This document shows, piece after piece, positions 15,461 through 22,918 of a stretch of 64,000 nt of DNA (position 1 is the first letter of the stretch; the number at the start of each line of letters is the position of its first letter). Under the pieces are notes generated by a model that saw only the letters and a list, made by a program, of their open reading frames with translations, made no database searches and had not been told where the DNA came from. The DNA is taken from positions 1 through 64,000 of the forward strand of contig NZ_JAGGPR010000004.1 of NCBI RefSeq assembly GCF_018613695.1. Reading direction: 5' to 3'. Source of the DNA: Arthrobacter sp. ISL-95 (GTDB lineage Bacteria; Actinomycetota; Actinomycetes; Actinomycetales; Micrococcaceae). The position numbers were made by a program, and so were the translations under genes.

Positions 15461-15805
15461 ATGGAAGATGCCATCCGTGAGTCTCGCTTTTTACAAGCAA
15501 TGACCGACGTCGCAAACAAGGTACTAGAGGCCAAACGTGAGCAAATCTACGACCTGGTCATGGAGGAGGCCGAGCAGTTCATTCGCGAGCTCCTAGGGTC
15601 CTCCCACGATGGTGGCGCGTATTCCCTCTGGATGGAAATCAGCGACCTATACGACAGTCCAGCCGGTCCGGGGTCGGAGGAAGCCTGCGAGGAGATCGGA
15701 CGCAAGGCAGCTGCAGAATGGTTGTCCGTCGATAAATCATCTCCTGACGAGATCGACAAGTTCTTCGCTCGATGGCAAACGCCGGAACCATGGCAGATCT
15801 CGTGA
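15461..15805 (+). CDS. Small acidic helical protein (114 aa)
   Basis: Start chosen at ATG 15461 (MEDAIRESRFLQAMTDVANK), preceded by AGGA; an in-frame ATG at 15428 adds 11 residues but lies against site 17. Mostly helical and acidic (KREQIYDLVMEEAEQFIREL, EIGRKAAAEWLSVDKSSPDE), cytoplasmic. Not recognised. Alone in cassette 17, the stop close to site 18. Confidence 0.6.
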   Translation: MEDAIRESRFLQAMTDVANKVLEAKREQIYDLVMEEAEQFIRELLGSSHDGGAYSLWMEISDLYDSPAGPGSEEACEEIGRKAAAEWLSVDKSSPDEIDKFFARWQTPEPWQIS

Positions 15806-15810
15806 CAAGC

Positions 15811-15837
15811 GTACGGTTGAGGATCCCTTACCGGACG
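15811..15837 (+). repeat. Cassette-boundary dyad, site 18
   Basis: Left arm GTACGGTTGA, centre GATCC, right arm CTTACCGGACG. Confidence 0.8.
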
Positions 15838-15976
15838 TCCCCATGCCTAGTTGGCGTCATGGCCCATGCACCACCAATCAGATTTGCCGGACTTTAGGGT
15901 GAGAGAGCGAAGATGCGGCACACTCGGCATCCATACCTCATGTGTTACCGCCGTTTTAGTCAGTTGGACTCGTCGG

Positions 15977-16423
15977 CTACTCGCCGACGTACACGTTCTG
16001 ATGAATGCGTCTCAAGCCTTCAGACTCCAACTGGGCGGTGTCGGCGTTGTCGCGCACCAGGGCTACGGGTCGTCTATCTGTCCCGCTCACGGTCACGATC
16101 TTATTGCTGGAACTGCCGGCCGCAACTGCGCATCCCGCGTAATCGGTAATGTGCTGATCCACATGGAATACCGCCAGACAGGCCTGGGCGCCGTCAGTAC
16201 TTTGCGCTGCAAAGTACTGACGACCGTCATCTTCGACCAGGAAACGGAGAGTAGTTGCATCAACCTGTTCGAGAAATGGAAGGTTCACCCCATCAGGGGC
16301 TACATCTTTCGGTCCTGCAGGGGCTTTCAGCGCAGCTATGCCGTACCCATTGCTGGCGCAGCCTCCGAGCAGTAGCGGAACTGTCAGCAATGCAATCGTT
16401 GCCGTGAGTTTGAGCTTCGTCAT
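15977..16423 (-). CDS. Putative lipoprotein (148 aa), cassette cargo
   Basis: Start chosen at ATG 16423 with GGGGAAACAG upstream; the longer open frame to 16561 would bury the signal peptide. MTKLKLTATIALLTVPLLLG is followed by GCASNG, a good lipobox with the lipid-bearing cysteine at about residue 22. The mature part is beta-rich (TTLRFLVEDDGRQYFAAQST, GSSSNKIVTVSGTDRRPVAL). A surface lipoprotein could be an extracytoplasmic immunity protein; this is inference. A 13-bp perfect inverted repeat lies inside the coding sequence (16192-16222). Confidence 0.65.
   Translation of the reverse strand: MTKLKLTATIALLTVPLLLGGCASNGYGIAALKAPAGPKDVAPDGVNLPFLEQVDATTLRFLVEDDGRQYFAAQSTDGAQACLAVFHVDQHITDYAGCAVAAGSSSNKIVTVSGTDRRPVALVRDNADTAQLESEGLRRIHQNVYVGE
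16192..16222. repeat. 13-bp perfect inverted repeat inside the lipoprotein gene
   Basis: CGTCAGTACTTTG, loop CGCTG, CAAAGTACTGACG. It encodes the QYFAAQST segment of the lipoprotein. Such a strong stem within a coding region is unusual and could affect transcript elongation or mark a protein-binding site. Confidence 0.7.
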
Positions 16424-16578
16424 CTGTTTCCCCAGTCGCGTCTTCCGTGCCAACGACGCTACCGCACTGCTCTCGGTGGGTCTTGTCACATGAATGAAGG
16501 CCCAGGCGCCCCAAGGATTTTTGCTCGACAAGCATAGGAGCATCCAACCATTACGGTGCATCCGAAAGGGCGCTGCCA

Positions 16579-16604
16579 GCCCGTAAGACGATCCCTCACC
16601 GGTC
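16579..16604 (+). repeat. Cassette-boundary dyad, site 19
   Basis: Left arm GCCCGTAAG, centre CGATCC, right arm CTCACCGGTC. Confidence 0.8.
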
Positions 16605-16664
16605 CTCTGATATCGCCCAAGACTTCCTACGGCCGTGACACGATGAGAGTTGGGGACTGACTAG

Positions 16665-17117
16665 GTGGAAGCATTGGGTACTTCGGATCATTTGATATGG
16701 AGCTGCGACTTGGTAAATACGGGATCCCGTAGTGGTTTGATCGCTGGTAGAACTGCTTTTGAAGTTACCCGGTGGCGCTATCGTGTAACGGGATTTATTG
16801 CCGCAGATGGATTGCTATGTCTCTTTTTGAACAACTCCGGGGTCCCTCAGTCGTTTTTTACTAATCTGGTCCTAGGTCAACTACTCGCTTCAGCACTTTT
16901 TCTAATCGTTCTAATCCACTGGTCGAGTGCTAGGGAAAGTGCCGAGAAAAAGGCTGGCTACACGACCGTTCGCCTTGGCAACAGGAAGTTGATGCAGCGC
17001 GATCCTTACATGGGTCGCATCATCCGACTAGCCGGCGCAGACTACCTCGACCGCCAATATTTCGCCGAGATCCTGAAGAAAACCGAAGCCGAAGCGAACA
17101 AGCCGTGGGTCCCCTAG
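16665..17117 (+). CDS. Two-helix membrane protein, paralogue of 18966-19376
   Basis: 150 aa from GTG 16665. After a 35-residue N-terminus comes RWRYRVTGFIAADGLLCLFL, SGVPQSFFTNL and a second helix LLASALFLIVLIHW. A conserved cytoplasmic tail follows: AGYTTVRLGNRKLMQRDPYM, GRIIR, DYLDRQYFAEIL. The protein at 18966 has the same order and the same motifs (WRYR, SGVPQSWFT, AGYTTQRLGNKKLEQRDPYL, GR-x-IR, YL-x-R). No family name is known to me. Two diverged paralogues in separate cassettes suggest a widely exchanged membrane immunity protein or similar. Confidence 0.65.
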   Translation: MEALGTSDHLIWSCDLVNTGSRSGLIAGRTAFEVTRWRYRVTGFIAADGLLCLFLNNSGVPQSFFTNLVLGQLLASALFLIVLIHWSSARESAEKKAGYTTVRLGNRKLMQRDPYMGRIIRLAGADYLDRQYFAEILKKTEAEANKPWVP

Positions 17118-17123
17118 GACAAC

Positions 17124-17150
17124 GCCCGTAAGCCGGTCCCTCACCGGACA
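17124..17150 (+). repeat. Cassette-boundary dyad, site 20
   Basis: Left arm GCCCGTAAG, centre CCGGTCC, right arm CTCACCGGACA. Confidence 0.8.
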
Positions 17151-17260
17151 ATTCGGTCAACGCGCGGCTTAGCGAAGGAGTCAACAGAATCGGGGGCAGT
17201 CCCTTACGACGTTTGCGAATATCGCTGCAGTGGCGGTTAGTATCACTCCGATAAGGGGGA

Positions 17261-17476
17261 TTGGTGCACTTGGAGATTTTTATAGCCGCAGTCGTGGTCC
17301 TGGGCGTACCGCTAGCTATTGCCGTTCGCATTGTCTGGAGAATTTTTCGTCCAATAGCCAGAGAACAGCCCCCGGCTCACCGGGGAACGTTCCAGTCTCA
17401 GCGTGGCAGGGTTTACCGGAAGGGCGGAAACAGCCACAACGCGGCGCCTAGTGACGGTACCGGCGGCAGCCTCTAG
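17261..17476 (+). CDS. Small single-helix membrane protein (71 aa)
   Basis: TTG 17261 or GTG 17264 follows AAGGGGGA. The product is VHLEIFIAAVVVLGVPLAIA, one membrane helix, then a basic Pro/Arg/Gly-rich tail (RIFRPIAREQPPAHRG, RVYRKGGNSHN). It is the only open frame in cassette 20 with a good ribosome-binding site. Function is unknown; the remaining 150 bp to site 21 show nothing. Confidence 0.45.
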   Translation: MVHLEIFIAAVVVLGVPLAIAVRIVWRIFRPIAREQPPAHRGTFQSQRGRVYRKGGNSHNAAPSDGTGGSL

Positions 17477-17629
17477 CTGAGGCGTCCAAAGCGCTCTGCT
17501 GCCTGTCCACCTTCTGGTCAAGCACCGTACGGAACCGCCGGGACAGTCAAAAACGACCATTTCTGACCTGCCTGTGACTTTCGGCGATAATTGGCGGCTT
17601 TTTCACTGCGCTATTTGGCGCTTGGTGCA

Positions 17630-17656
17630 GCCCGCAAGGGGATCCCTTACCGGACG
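17630..17656 (+). repeat. Cassette-boundary dyad, site 21
   Basis: Left arm GCCCGCAAG, centre GATCC, right arm CTTACCGGACG. Very regular. Confidence 0.85.
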
Positions 17657-17666
17657 CCGTCCGAGC

Positions 17667-18038
17667 TCAGGACTCGTTCCAAATCATGGCGGCAAACCAG
17701 TCTGCCGTCATTGACCGCACCTCGATGTCGCCCTCCGGTTCGAGGACGCAAAGCAGAGCACGGGCAGTTCTCCCTTCCCGGCTTTCCAGATCAGTGCCTC
17801 TGGGGAACGAGTGTAAGTAGTGCCAAGTTTCGACCTTAGCCGACTCTAAATCCTCAGCGCTGACGGTGCCGTCGCAGTTCCAATATGCCTCAGCGGTCCG
17901 CAGAGAGGATTGGATCTCCTGCGGAATGGGGAGAGCCGACAGATGCTGAAGCAGCAGCTTCATCAGCCCATGCCATTCATCAATGCCTTCCGTACGTGAT
18001 ATTGCTTCAGCAGCTGCTAGAAGCTCCACGTTTTTCAA
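17667..18038 (-). CDS. Small unknown helical protein (123 aa)
   Basis: MKNVELLAAAEAISRTEGID, EWHGLMKLLLQHLSALPIPQ, then YWNCDGTVSAEDLESAKVE and RTARALLCVLEPEGDIEVRS, ending in an aromatic helix (TADWFAAMIWNES). No signal peptide. Unrecognised; immunity-like by size, acidity and neighbourhood. It shares cassette 21 with the SUFU gene upstream on the same strand, about 77 bp apart, so the two may be co-transcribed. Confidence 0.6.
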   Translation of the reverse strand: MKNVELLAAAEAISRTEGIDEWHGLMKLLLQHLSALPIPQEIQSSLRTAEAYWNCDGTVSAEDLESAKVETWHYLHSFPRGTDLESREGRTARALLCVLEPEGDIEVRSMTADWFAAMIWNES

Positions 18039-18115
18039 TATCGCACTCCAAACTCGTCGAGGACAGTGCTAAGTCCAGGGCATAACGCGGGCACAGTAAA
18101 TTGACAACGCAGGCG

Positions 18116-18676
18116 TTAGAACATCGGAGCGTCAGGCCCACGCTCAGAGTCCCAGAAAGGCACGAGTCGTTTTTCCCAGTGGGCCATCAGTGCATCCATC
18201 CCGTGTCGACGCTTGTACAGCAGTTCGGATTCGTGCAACGGAAGAGCTTGGAGAAAGTGGACGTGCGACCCATCCGATAGTTGGACAGTCGGAATTATCG
18301 CTTCCTGTTCACGGATCAAGAACGCCATCATTTCTGTTCCAGGCCAGAGCGGACCGTCCGATGGAACGGTATGTCCGTCCCCCACTATGACACCGCTCCG
18401 CCGCCCGTAAAGCCCTAAAGCTGCGAAGGGACTGGCCACTGCGTCTTGCCCCGGCCGCAGACCCAACAGGAACTCCGCACGATGATCTGCTGCGGCCGGG
18501 CCGTTGGCCGGGGCACCGCTGGCGGCACCTATGGTCACGTAAACGTCGACTCCTTCTCCTGTGTCCTCCGCATCCCATTTCCACACCTGGATGGAAAGTC
18601 CTGCGACCTCGAACTTGATTCGCCCTGCGGGGTCACCCCAACGGGAGAGCAGATAGGCTCCGACTGATTCATACAT
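18116..18676 (-). CDS. SUFU (suppressor-of-fused) domain protein
   Basis: Start chosen at ATG 18676 (MYESVGAYLLSRWGDPAGRI) with GGAGGT eight bases upstream, giving 186 aa; the longer frame runs back through site 22. The beta-rich start FEVAGLSIQVWKW, the middle TIGAASGAP...HRAEFLLGLRPG and the end SHVHFLQALPLHESELLYKR fit the SUFU family (Gly-rich turn, EL-xx-L segment, then FLxx-P-x-xxxELxxK). Bacterial SUFU proteins are known immunity proteins of polymorphic toxins. Cytoplasmic; no partner toxin is adjacent. Confidence 0.7.
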   Translation of the reverse strand: MYESVGAYLLSRWGDPAGRIKFEVAGLSIQVWKWDAEDTGEGVDVYVTIGAASGAPANGPAAADHRAEFLLGLRPGQDAVASPFAALGLYGRRSGVIVGDGHTVPSDGPLWPGTEMMAFLIREQEAIIPTVQLSDGSHVHFLQALPLHESELLYKRRHGMDALMAHWEKRLVPFWDSERGPDAPMF

Positions 18677-18733
18677 AATTGTTGACCTCCATGGGCCACC
18701 GTATGTCAGAAGTCGTCTGCACTGCGGTTGTGT

Positions 18734-18760
18734 GTTCGTAAGCGGATCCTCCATCGGGCG
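18734..18760 (+). repeat. Cassette-boundary dyad, site 22
   Basis: Left arm GTTCGTAAG, centre GATCC, right arm TCCATCGGGCG. Confidence 0.8.
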
Positions 18761-18813
18761 CTGCCACATTCTGCCCACGCCCGATAGGGTCCGACGCCGG
18801 TTAGTCTGCTTGT

Positions 18814-18972
18814 ATGAAGCCTCCCGGAACTCTTATCGCTGTTCTAGTGCTGGTGATTATCGTAATTGCAGTAATTGTGACTTGGGCAAGTTTCGGTGAC
18901 CGCCCAGGGCCCATGACCACTGCGGCGCTCAGCAGCGTCTTCGGGAATGGATACGGAGCACTAACTTGGTAA
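18814..18972 (+). CDS. Very small membrane protein (52 aa) overlapping the next gene
   Basis: ATG 18814 opens MKPPGTLIAVLVLVIIVIAV, IVTWASFGDRPGPMTT and ends NGYGALTW. One strong membrane helix. Its stop (TAA at 18970-18972) lies inside the start region of the following membrane protein (TTG 18966), a seven-base overlap that suggests translational coupling. Without this upstream frame the TTG start next door would have no convincing ribosome-binding site. Confidence 0.5.
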   Translation: MKPPGTLIAVLVLVIIVIAVIVTWASFGDRPGPMTTAALSSVFGNGYGALTW

Positions 18973-19376
18973 GCGATTTTCCAGAGCGTCAGCTCCTGTC
19001 TGGCGTGACGGCCTATGAGCTTCTATTGTGGCGATATCGATGCACAACGGCAGGGTTGGTCGTGCTCGCAATAACGTTTGTCTGCAGCGTGTCAGGTGTA
19101 CCGCAGTCGTGGTTTACGACATCTCTGATGGTTGCAATCGGGCTAACGTTGCTTCCGCTAATCGTTCTCATCGGTAGCGTGGCCAAGCGGGAAAGAGCTG
19201 AACGTCAAGCTGGCTACACAACGCAAAGACTCGGGAACAAAAAACTGGAACAGCGGGACCCTTACCTAGGGCGCGTCATCCGGCGTCCTGGCGAACCGTA
19301 CCTTTCCCGAGACGAGTTCCTTCAGATAGTAAAGAACGCAAAGACTACGGCGGAACGGCTGGAATCACGATTCTAG
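18966..19376 (+). CDS. Two-helix membrane protein, paralogue of 16665-17117
   Basis: 136 aa from TTG 18966. Two hydrophobic segments (CTTAGLVVLAITFVCSVSGV and TSLMVAIGLTLLPLIVLIGS) are followed by the conserved tail AGYTTQRLGNKKLEQRDPYL, GRVIRRPGEPYL. It shares its architecture and at least four motifs with the protein at 16665 but is clearly diverged. Probably translated with the small upstream frame. Last complete gene of the cassette array. Confidence 0.65.
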   Translation: MVSDFPERQLLSGVTAYELLLWRYRCTTAGLVVLAITFVCSVSGVPQSWFTTSLMVAIGLTLLPLIVLIGSVAKRERAERQAGYTTQRLGNKKLEQRDPYLGRVIRRPGEPYLSRDEFLQIVKNAKTTAERLESRF

Positions 19377-19472
19377 AGGCGCGACGCGTGTGTGGCGGGT
19401 AAAGCAATAGTTCGGGTCTCGGGAGAGCCCCAAGTTTCAGGGCTTTCATGGCCAGGTTATTCATGTCGGCCC

Positions 19473-19499
19473 GCCCGCAAGCCGGTCGTCCACCGGCCG
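19473..19499 (+). repeat. Cassette-boundary dyad, site 23 (right end of the array)
   Basis: Left arm GCCCGCAAG, centre CCGGTCG, right arm TCCACCGGCCG. No further site was seen to its right before a truncated gene. Confidence 0.75.
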
Positions 19500-19621
19500 C
19501 CCCGAGGCTGCCCTTCGGTCTTCTCCATATCCGTGTGTTTCCGCCATTGCCGGATTCCCGTATACCCTGCCCGAATTATTGCCCGGTGAAGGTGCCTTGT
19601 ACGCTACAGTCCGGAGCATGC

Positions 19622-19930
19622 TCATCGGCTACGCCCGGGGTCAACGGTGCCATCGGTTTCCAGCAGCTGATTCGACGCGTTCAGCGTCGCGGGCTTGAGG
19701 ATGCTGCCGAACGTGATGACAGTGTCACCGCCAACAGCCTTCATCGCCTCAAGCTTGTCGATGTTGGTTTGGTGCGTCTTGGACGCGTAGATGAAGAATC
19801 CGCTGATCGGGTAGTTGTTCGGCGTCTCCGCCTGCGCCGGTGCTGCGCCGAGTGCGGCTATACCGGTCAATGCCGCGGCGATGGCTGCAAGAGCCCTGAA
19901 TCTTCTTCTCATGAAGTTTGTTTTCCCCAT
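19622..19930 (-). pseudogene. Truncated secreted-protein gene at the edge of the array
   Basis: Starts MGKTNFMRRRFRALAAIAAA with a full signal peptide (LTGIAALGAAPAQAE). The mature part begins NNYPISGFFIYASKTHQTNI, DKLEAMKAVGGDTVITFGS. The last residues (DGTVDPGRSR) look out of register and the frame ends after 102 aa, far too short for a domain that appears to be starting. The break lies about 120 bp inside the last cassette site. The likely reading is that insertion or recombination at the array edge removed the rest. Confidence 0.55.
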
Positions 19931-20105
19931 TTTCCTATTGGCTGCATTCTGAGCGGTGCAGACGGCAACGGATGCTACATGTCAGGTATGACAGGAACGG
20001 CCCCTGGCGATCGTCCGGCTGCACAGCGGTTCACGTCCCCCAAACCTTGTTGTATGGAACGGTACAGCGGCGGTTGGCTGAACAGGCTTGTCCTTTAAGT
20101 ACTGT

Positions 20106-20144
20106 TGGGTGGCCTTGCAGAGCATGGATCTGCAAGGCCACCCA
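20106..20144 (-). terminator. Strong hairpin after the trypsin-like gene
   Basis: A 16-base stem beginning TGGGTGGCCTTGCAGA and its complement surround a 7-base loop, 17 bp beyond the stop of the minus-strand gene at 20161. Probable terminator. Confidence 0.65.
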
Positions 20145-20160
20145 TCATTGACTCGGGATG

Positions 20161-22095
20161 TTATGGCATGGTGGAGCGGAAGATGGTCAACGGGCCCCAT
20201 CCCCAACCGACGGTGACGGGAGCCTTCCAGCTTGAGTCATCCAGGATCTGGTAGTAGCGAAGATCCCCGGTTGTTGTACGGGCGAGCATGCCTCGGGTGC
20301 CCTCGCCATTGAAACCGGATGTCGGCGATATCGCCGTGATGACGTCCCAGCCGATACCCACGGTGGTGGCCGTTCCGGAGAGGAAGCCACCGGTGCCATT
20401 GCCGCGGTAGAGCTTCAGCTCACCGCCTGCGTTCTTCGCGACGATGTCGGTTTTGAGGTCCTTATCGAAATCCATTTGGACGAATTCGAGGCCTGCCCAG
20501 CCGCCGCCGATCTGTGTGGATCCGCCGATGGCGAGGCCTACAGGGTTGGTGTAGTGGCGCATGATGCCCGCTGAATCGGTAGCGACGATGGAGGGGAACC
20601 GGTCTGCTTCTTTCCATTTTCCGACGCTGATTTTGAAGCCTTGCCAGCCCTGCCCGATAACGGTGTATCCGCCGAAGGGCTGGGTGGTGCCTGCGTAGAG
20701 GCGCAGCTTGCCGTCGCTCCACTGGACCAGGAGGTCCTGGAATCCGTCGCCGTTCCAGTCGGTGACGAATCCGGCGCTCAGGTCTTTCCAGCCGGTTCCC
20801 ATTTGGGTTCCGTTGAGCAGGCCGGGCACGCCGGTTGCTTCGTACTGGTACAGGTTGTAGGCGACGCCATCAGGGCTGACTGCAACAACATCGGAGGCGC
20901 TCAGGTCAAAGTAGTCCCCGGAGCCCATGACCCATTTGAGGTTTTCGCTGAGAGCAACGCCTTGCTTGGTGTTCTTCGTGTCGGCGGATGCCTCGAACTG
21001 GGCGTACCGGCCGTTGCTGACGTTCTTCAACGCAGTGGTGCCGTCCAGTTGGCGTTCGAGGGTCCAGTGCGTCAGCGCGGCGGCCGGGTCACACGTGACG
21101 ACCGGCATCTGGGTAGTTGTGGCGGGGTCCGAGGTGCCGGCGAGGCATTTTGATGTGGCGACGTTCGTGATGGTGAACGTGTCAACGGCGCCGCTCACGG
21201 CGGTGAACTGCCATTTGCGTGCGTCGGTGGCCAGCGTCGAACACTTCGCGGTCTGCGTTTTGTCTGTGGCTACCGAAAGGCAGTTGCCGTTCTTGCCGGT
21301 TGCCCGGATCTGCGCGGTTGACCCGTTGGCGACGTTGAAGGTGATGAGGTTGTTCATCCAGGTGCTGGCGTCGTCGACTCGACTGGCCTTGGCACCGAGG
21401 CCGTTGGGGCTCTTCACCAAAATGCAGCCGTTCTCCCAGCTTCGGGAGTTGATGGCGACAAGTTCCGGACCGGTGGCCGTTTCGCGGACGCCGGGAGCGC
21501 CGCTGTCCCCTGCGCACAATCCGGTGGCATCCGTGGGTGGTACTACATCCATGGAGGAGCCTGTCACAGCTGCAACGCTGAACGTGGCGGAGGAGGGCTT
21601 AAGAGGGACCCAATCGACAGCGTCCCGGCCATGGCCAGCGAAGCTCAAAACCTCGTCCAGCACGGGCTCGGTAGTAGCGATCCTCAACGTTGCGGCGTTG
21701 GTGACGGGCCGGGCGAGCCTGAGCATGGCGACGTCCCGGCCGCCGGCCAGATCGGTGGGCGTTTCGACGTGGACAACACCGATGCCGTGGTTTTTGCGGT
21801 TCGGCGCGTCGGTTCCGGTGAGAACCTTGATCTTCTTGGGCAGTACGGGGACACCGCTCTTGACGGCGGCGAACTGTGCCGGGTCGGAGGCCAGGCAACT
21901 GGCCGATGTTGCAACCCAGTAGGGGTCAACGAGGCTGCCGGTGCAGGTGAAGGTACCGGTGTCGACTTTGACGAGGTACTTCTTCTCCCCGTCCGGAACA
22001 GGAGTGCCGCTGACTGCGTGGGCAGGGCCCTGGATTAGGCCGCCCACGGCCAGGGCTGTCACCGCTATCAGCGCAGCGGTTGTTGTCTTTTTCAT
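20161..22095 (-). CDS. Secreted trypsin-fold protein with ricin-type and VCBS/FG-GAP repeats
   Basis: 644 aa. Signal peptide to about residue 27, then an S1 (trypsin) fold to about 240. The catalytic Asp (GRDVAMLRL, Asp121) and Ser (CAGDSGAP, Ser198) are present, but the His box reads VATSASC instead of TAAHC, so Ser66 replaces the catalytic His. Residues about 255-390 form a ricin-type beta-trefoil (NGNCLSVATDK, SKCLAGTSD, WTLERQLDG). From about 400 FG-GAP/VCBS repeats follow (VTDWNGDGFQDLLVQW, MDFDKDLKTDIVAKN). Exported, probably ligand-binding; proteolytic activity is doubtful. The small exported protein upstream is probably its operon partner. Confidence 0.8.
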   Translation of the reverse strand: MKKTTTAALIAVTALAVGGLIQGPAHAVSGTPVPDGEKKYLVKVDTGTFTCTGSLVDPYWVATSASCLASDPAQFAAVKSGVPVLPKKIKVLTGTDAPNRKNHGIGVVHVETPTDLAGGRDVAMLRLARPVTNAATLRIATTEPVLDEVLSFAGHGRDAVDWVPLKPSSATFSVAAVTGSSMDVVPPTDATGLCAGDSGAPGVRETATGPELVAINSRSWENGCILVKSPNGLGAKASRVDDASTWMNNLITFNVANGSTAQIRATGKNGNCLSVATDKTQTAKCSTLATDARKWQFTAVSGAVDTFTITNVATSKCLAGTSDPATTTQMPVVTCDPAAALTHWTLERQLDGTTALKNVSNGRYAQFEASADTKNTKQGVALSENLKWVMGSGDYFDLSASDVVAVSPDGVAYNLYQYEATGVPGLLNGTQMGTGWKDLSAGFVTDWNGDGFQDLLVQWSDGKLRLYAGTTQPFGGYTVIGQGWQGFKISVGKWKEADRFPSIVATDSAGIMRHYTNPVGLAIGGSTQIGGGWAGLEFVQMDFDKDLKTDIVAKNAGGELKLYRGNGTGGFLSGTATTVGIGWDVITAISPTSGFNGEGTRGMLARTTTGDLRYYQILDDSSWKAPVTVGWGWGPLTIFRSTMP

Positions 22096-22135
22096 GTGTA
22101 TGTCCTTGGTGGATGCAGGTGAGGCGGAGTTGGCT

Positions 22136-22642
22136 CTAGAAGGTGCGGATTTCCACCGTCGTCCAATGCTCGTTGGCTGCGGAGATGGCCCTGTTGGTTT
22201 CCGGAGCGAGCGTCACCTCGGTGGTGGTGGTGTTCTGCACAGCCTTGACATATGTGCTCTGGTCCCCCGCCTTGATGCCAAAGGATCCTGGTATTTCCAC
22301 GCTGAGCCAGCCGGGGCCAGCCGCGGACTTGAAGCAGATCCAGCCGTTGCGTTCCTCTCCAAGGTCGCCTCCATAAGTCAGGTGCGACTCGATGCGGATC
22401 AGGTCTTTTTGGCTGTCGATGGGGCATTCGACGTAGACAATGTTGCCGTCACCGTTTTTGAGTTTTAAACCTCGTTCAGCCTCCAGCCGGGCAGCTTCGG
22501 GGTGGTTGTAGTCCTCTACCCCAAACTTCGGTTCCGTACCGGGGGCCGGTGTTTCCGCCAGGACCGGCAGCGCAATCGCGCCGCTTAGCCCCAGAGTGCC
22601 TGCCAAAGCGCAGGCAAGGACAACTGACTGTCGTCTTTTCAA
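22136..22642 (-). CDS. Secreted protein of unknown function (168 aa)
   Basis: The product MKRRQSVVLACALAGTLGLS has a signal peptide cleaved near VLAE. The mature part (FGVEDYNHPEAARLEAERGL, IVYVECPIDSQKDLIRIESH, YGGDLGEERNGWICFKSAA, then VEIPGSFGIKAGDQSTYVKA) holds two cysteines that could form a disulfide, and a beta-rich C-terminus. Transcribed 41 bp upstream of the trypsin-like gene on the same strand, so the two probably form an operon. No domain recognised. Confidence 0.65.
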   Translation of the reverse strand: MKRRQSVVLACALAGTLGLSGAIALPVLAETPAPGTEPKFGVEDYNHPEAARLEAERGLKLKNGDGNIVYVECPIDSQKDLIRIESHLTYGGDLGEERNGWICFKSAAGPGWLSVEIPGSFGIKAGDQSTYVKAVQNTTTTEVTLAPETNRAISAANEHWTTVEIRTF

Positions 22643-22918
22643 GGTATTCCCCTAGGTGATGCTGCGAGCCGGATGGCGCTGGTCAGAGCCTTGCTACGGC
22701 TGGTTCGCGGAGTAGTGACACGGTGCGTCGTACCCGCTGATTTCCCTCAGCGTGCATCTCGCCTGCGCATCATGAGAATAAACAAAAGCGGGAACTATAT
22801 CAAAGTGGTGTACAAATAACCTGAACGTTTTCTTTTTTTCTCCTTGGAACTTCGTCGGCAAATCCCTCGTGCACCAGCACGGTCGACCCCGTGCCCAAGC
22901 ACCGATTTGGGGGATCCT

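Noticed and set aside
627..19499. Reading the dyads as classical integron attC sites
   Set aside because: They are single ~27-bp dyads, lack the paired simple sites and the GTTRRRY core, genes point both ways, and no integrase is visible. The term cassette is used only by analogy.
627..19499. Reading the repeats as a CRISPR array
   Set aside because: Spacing is about 0.3-2.4 kb with genes between, and the repeat is too variable.
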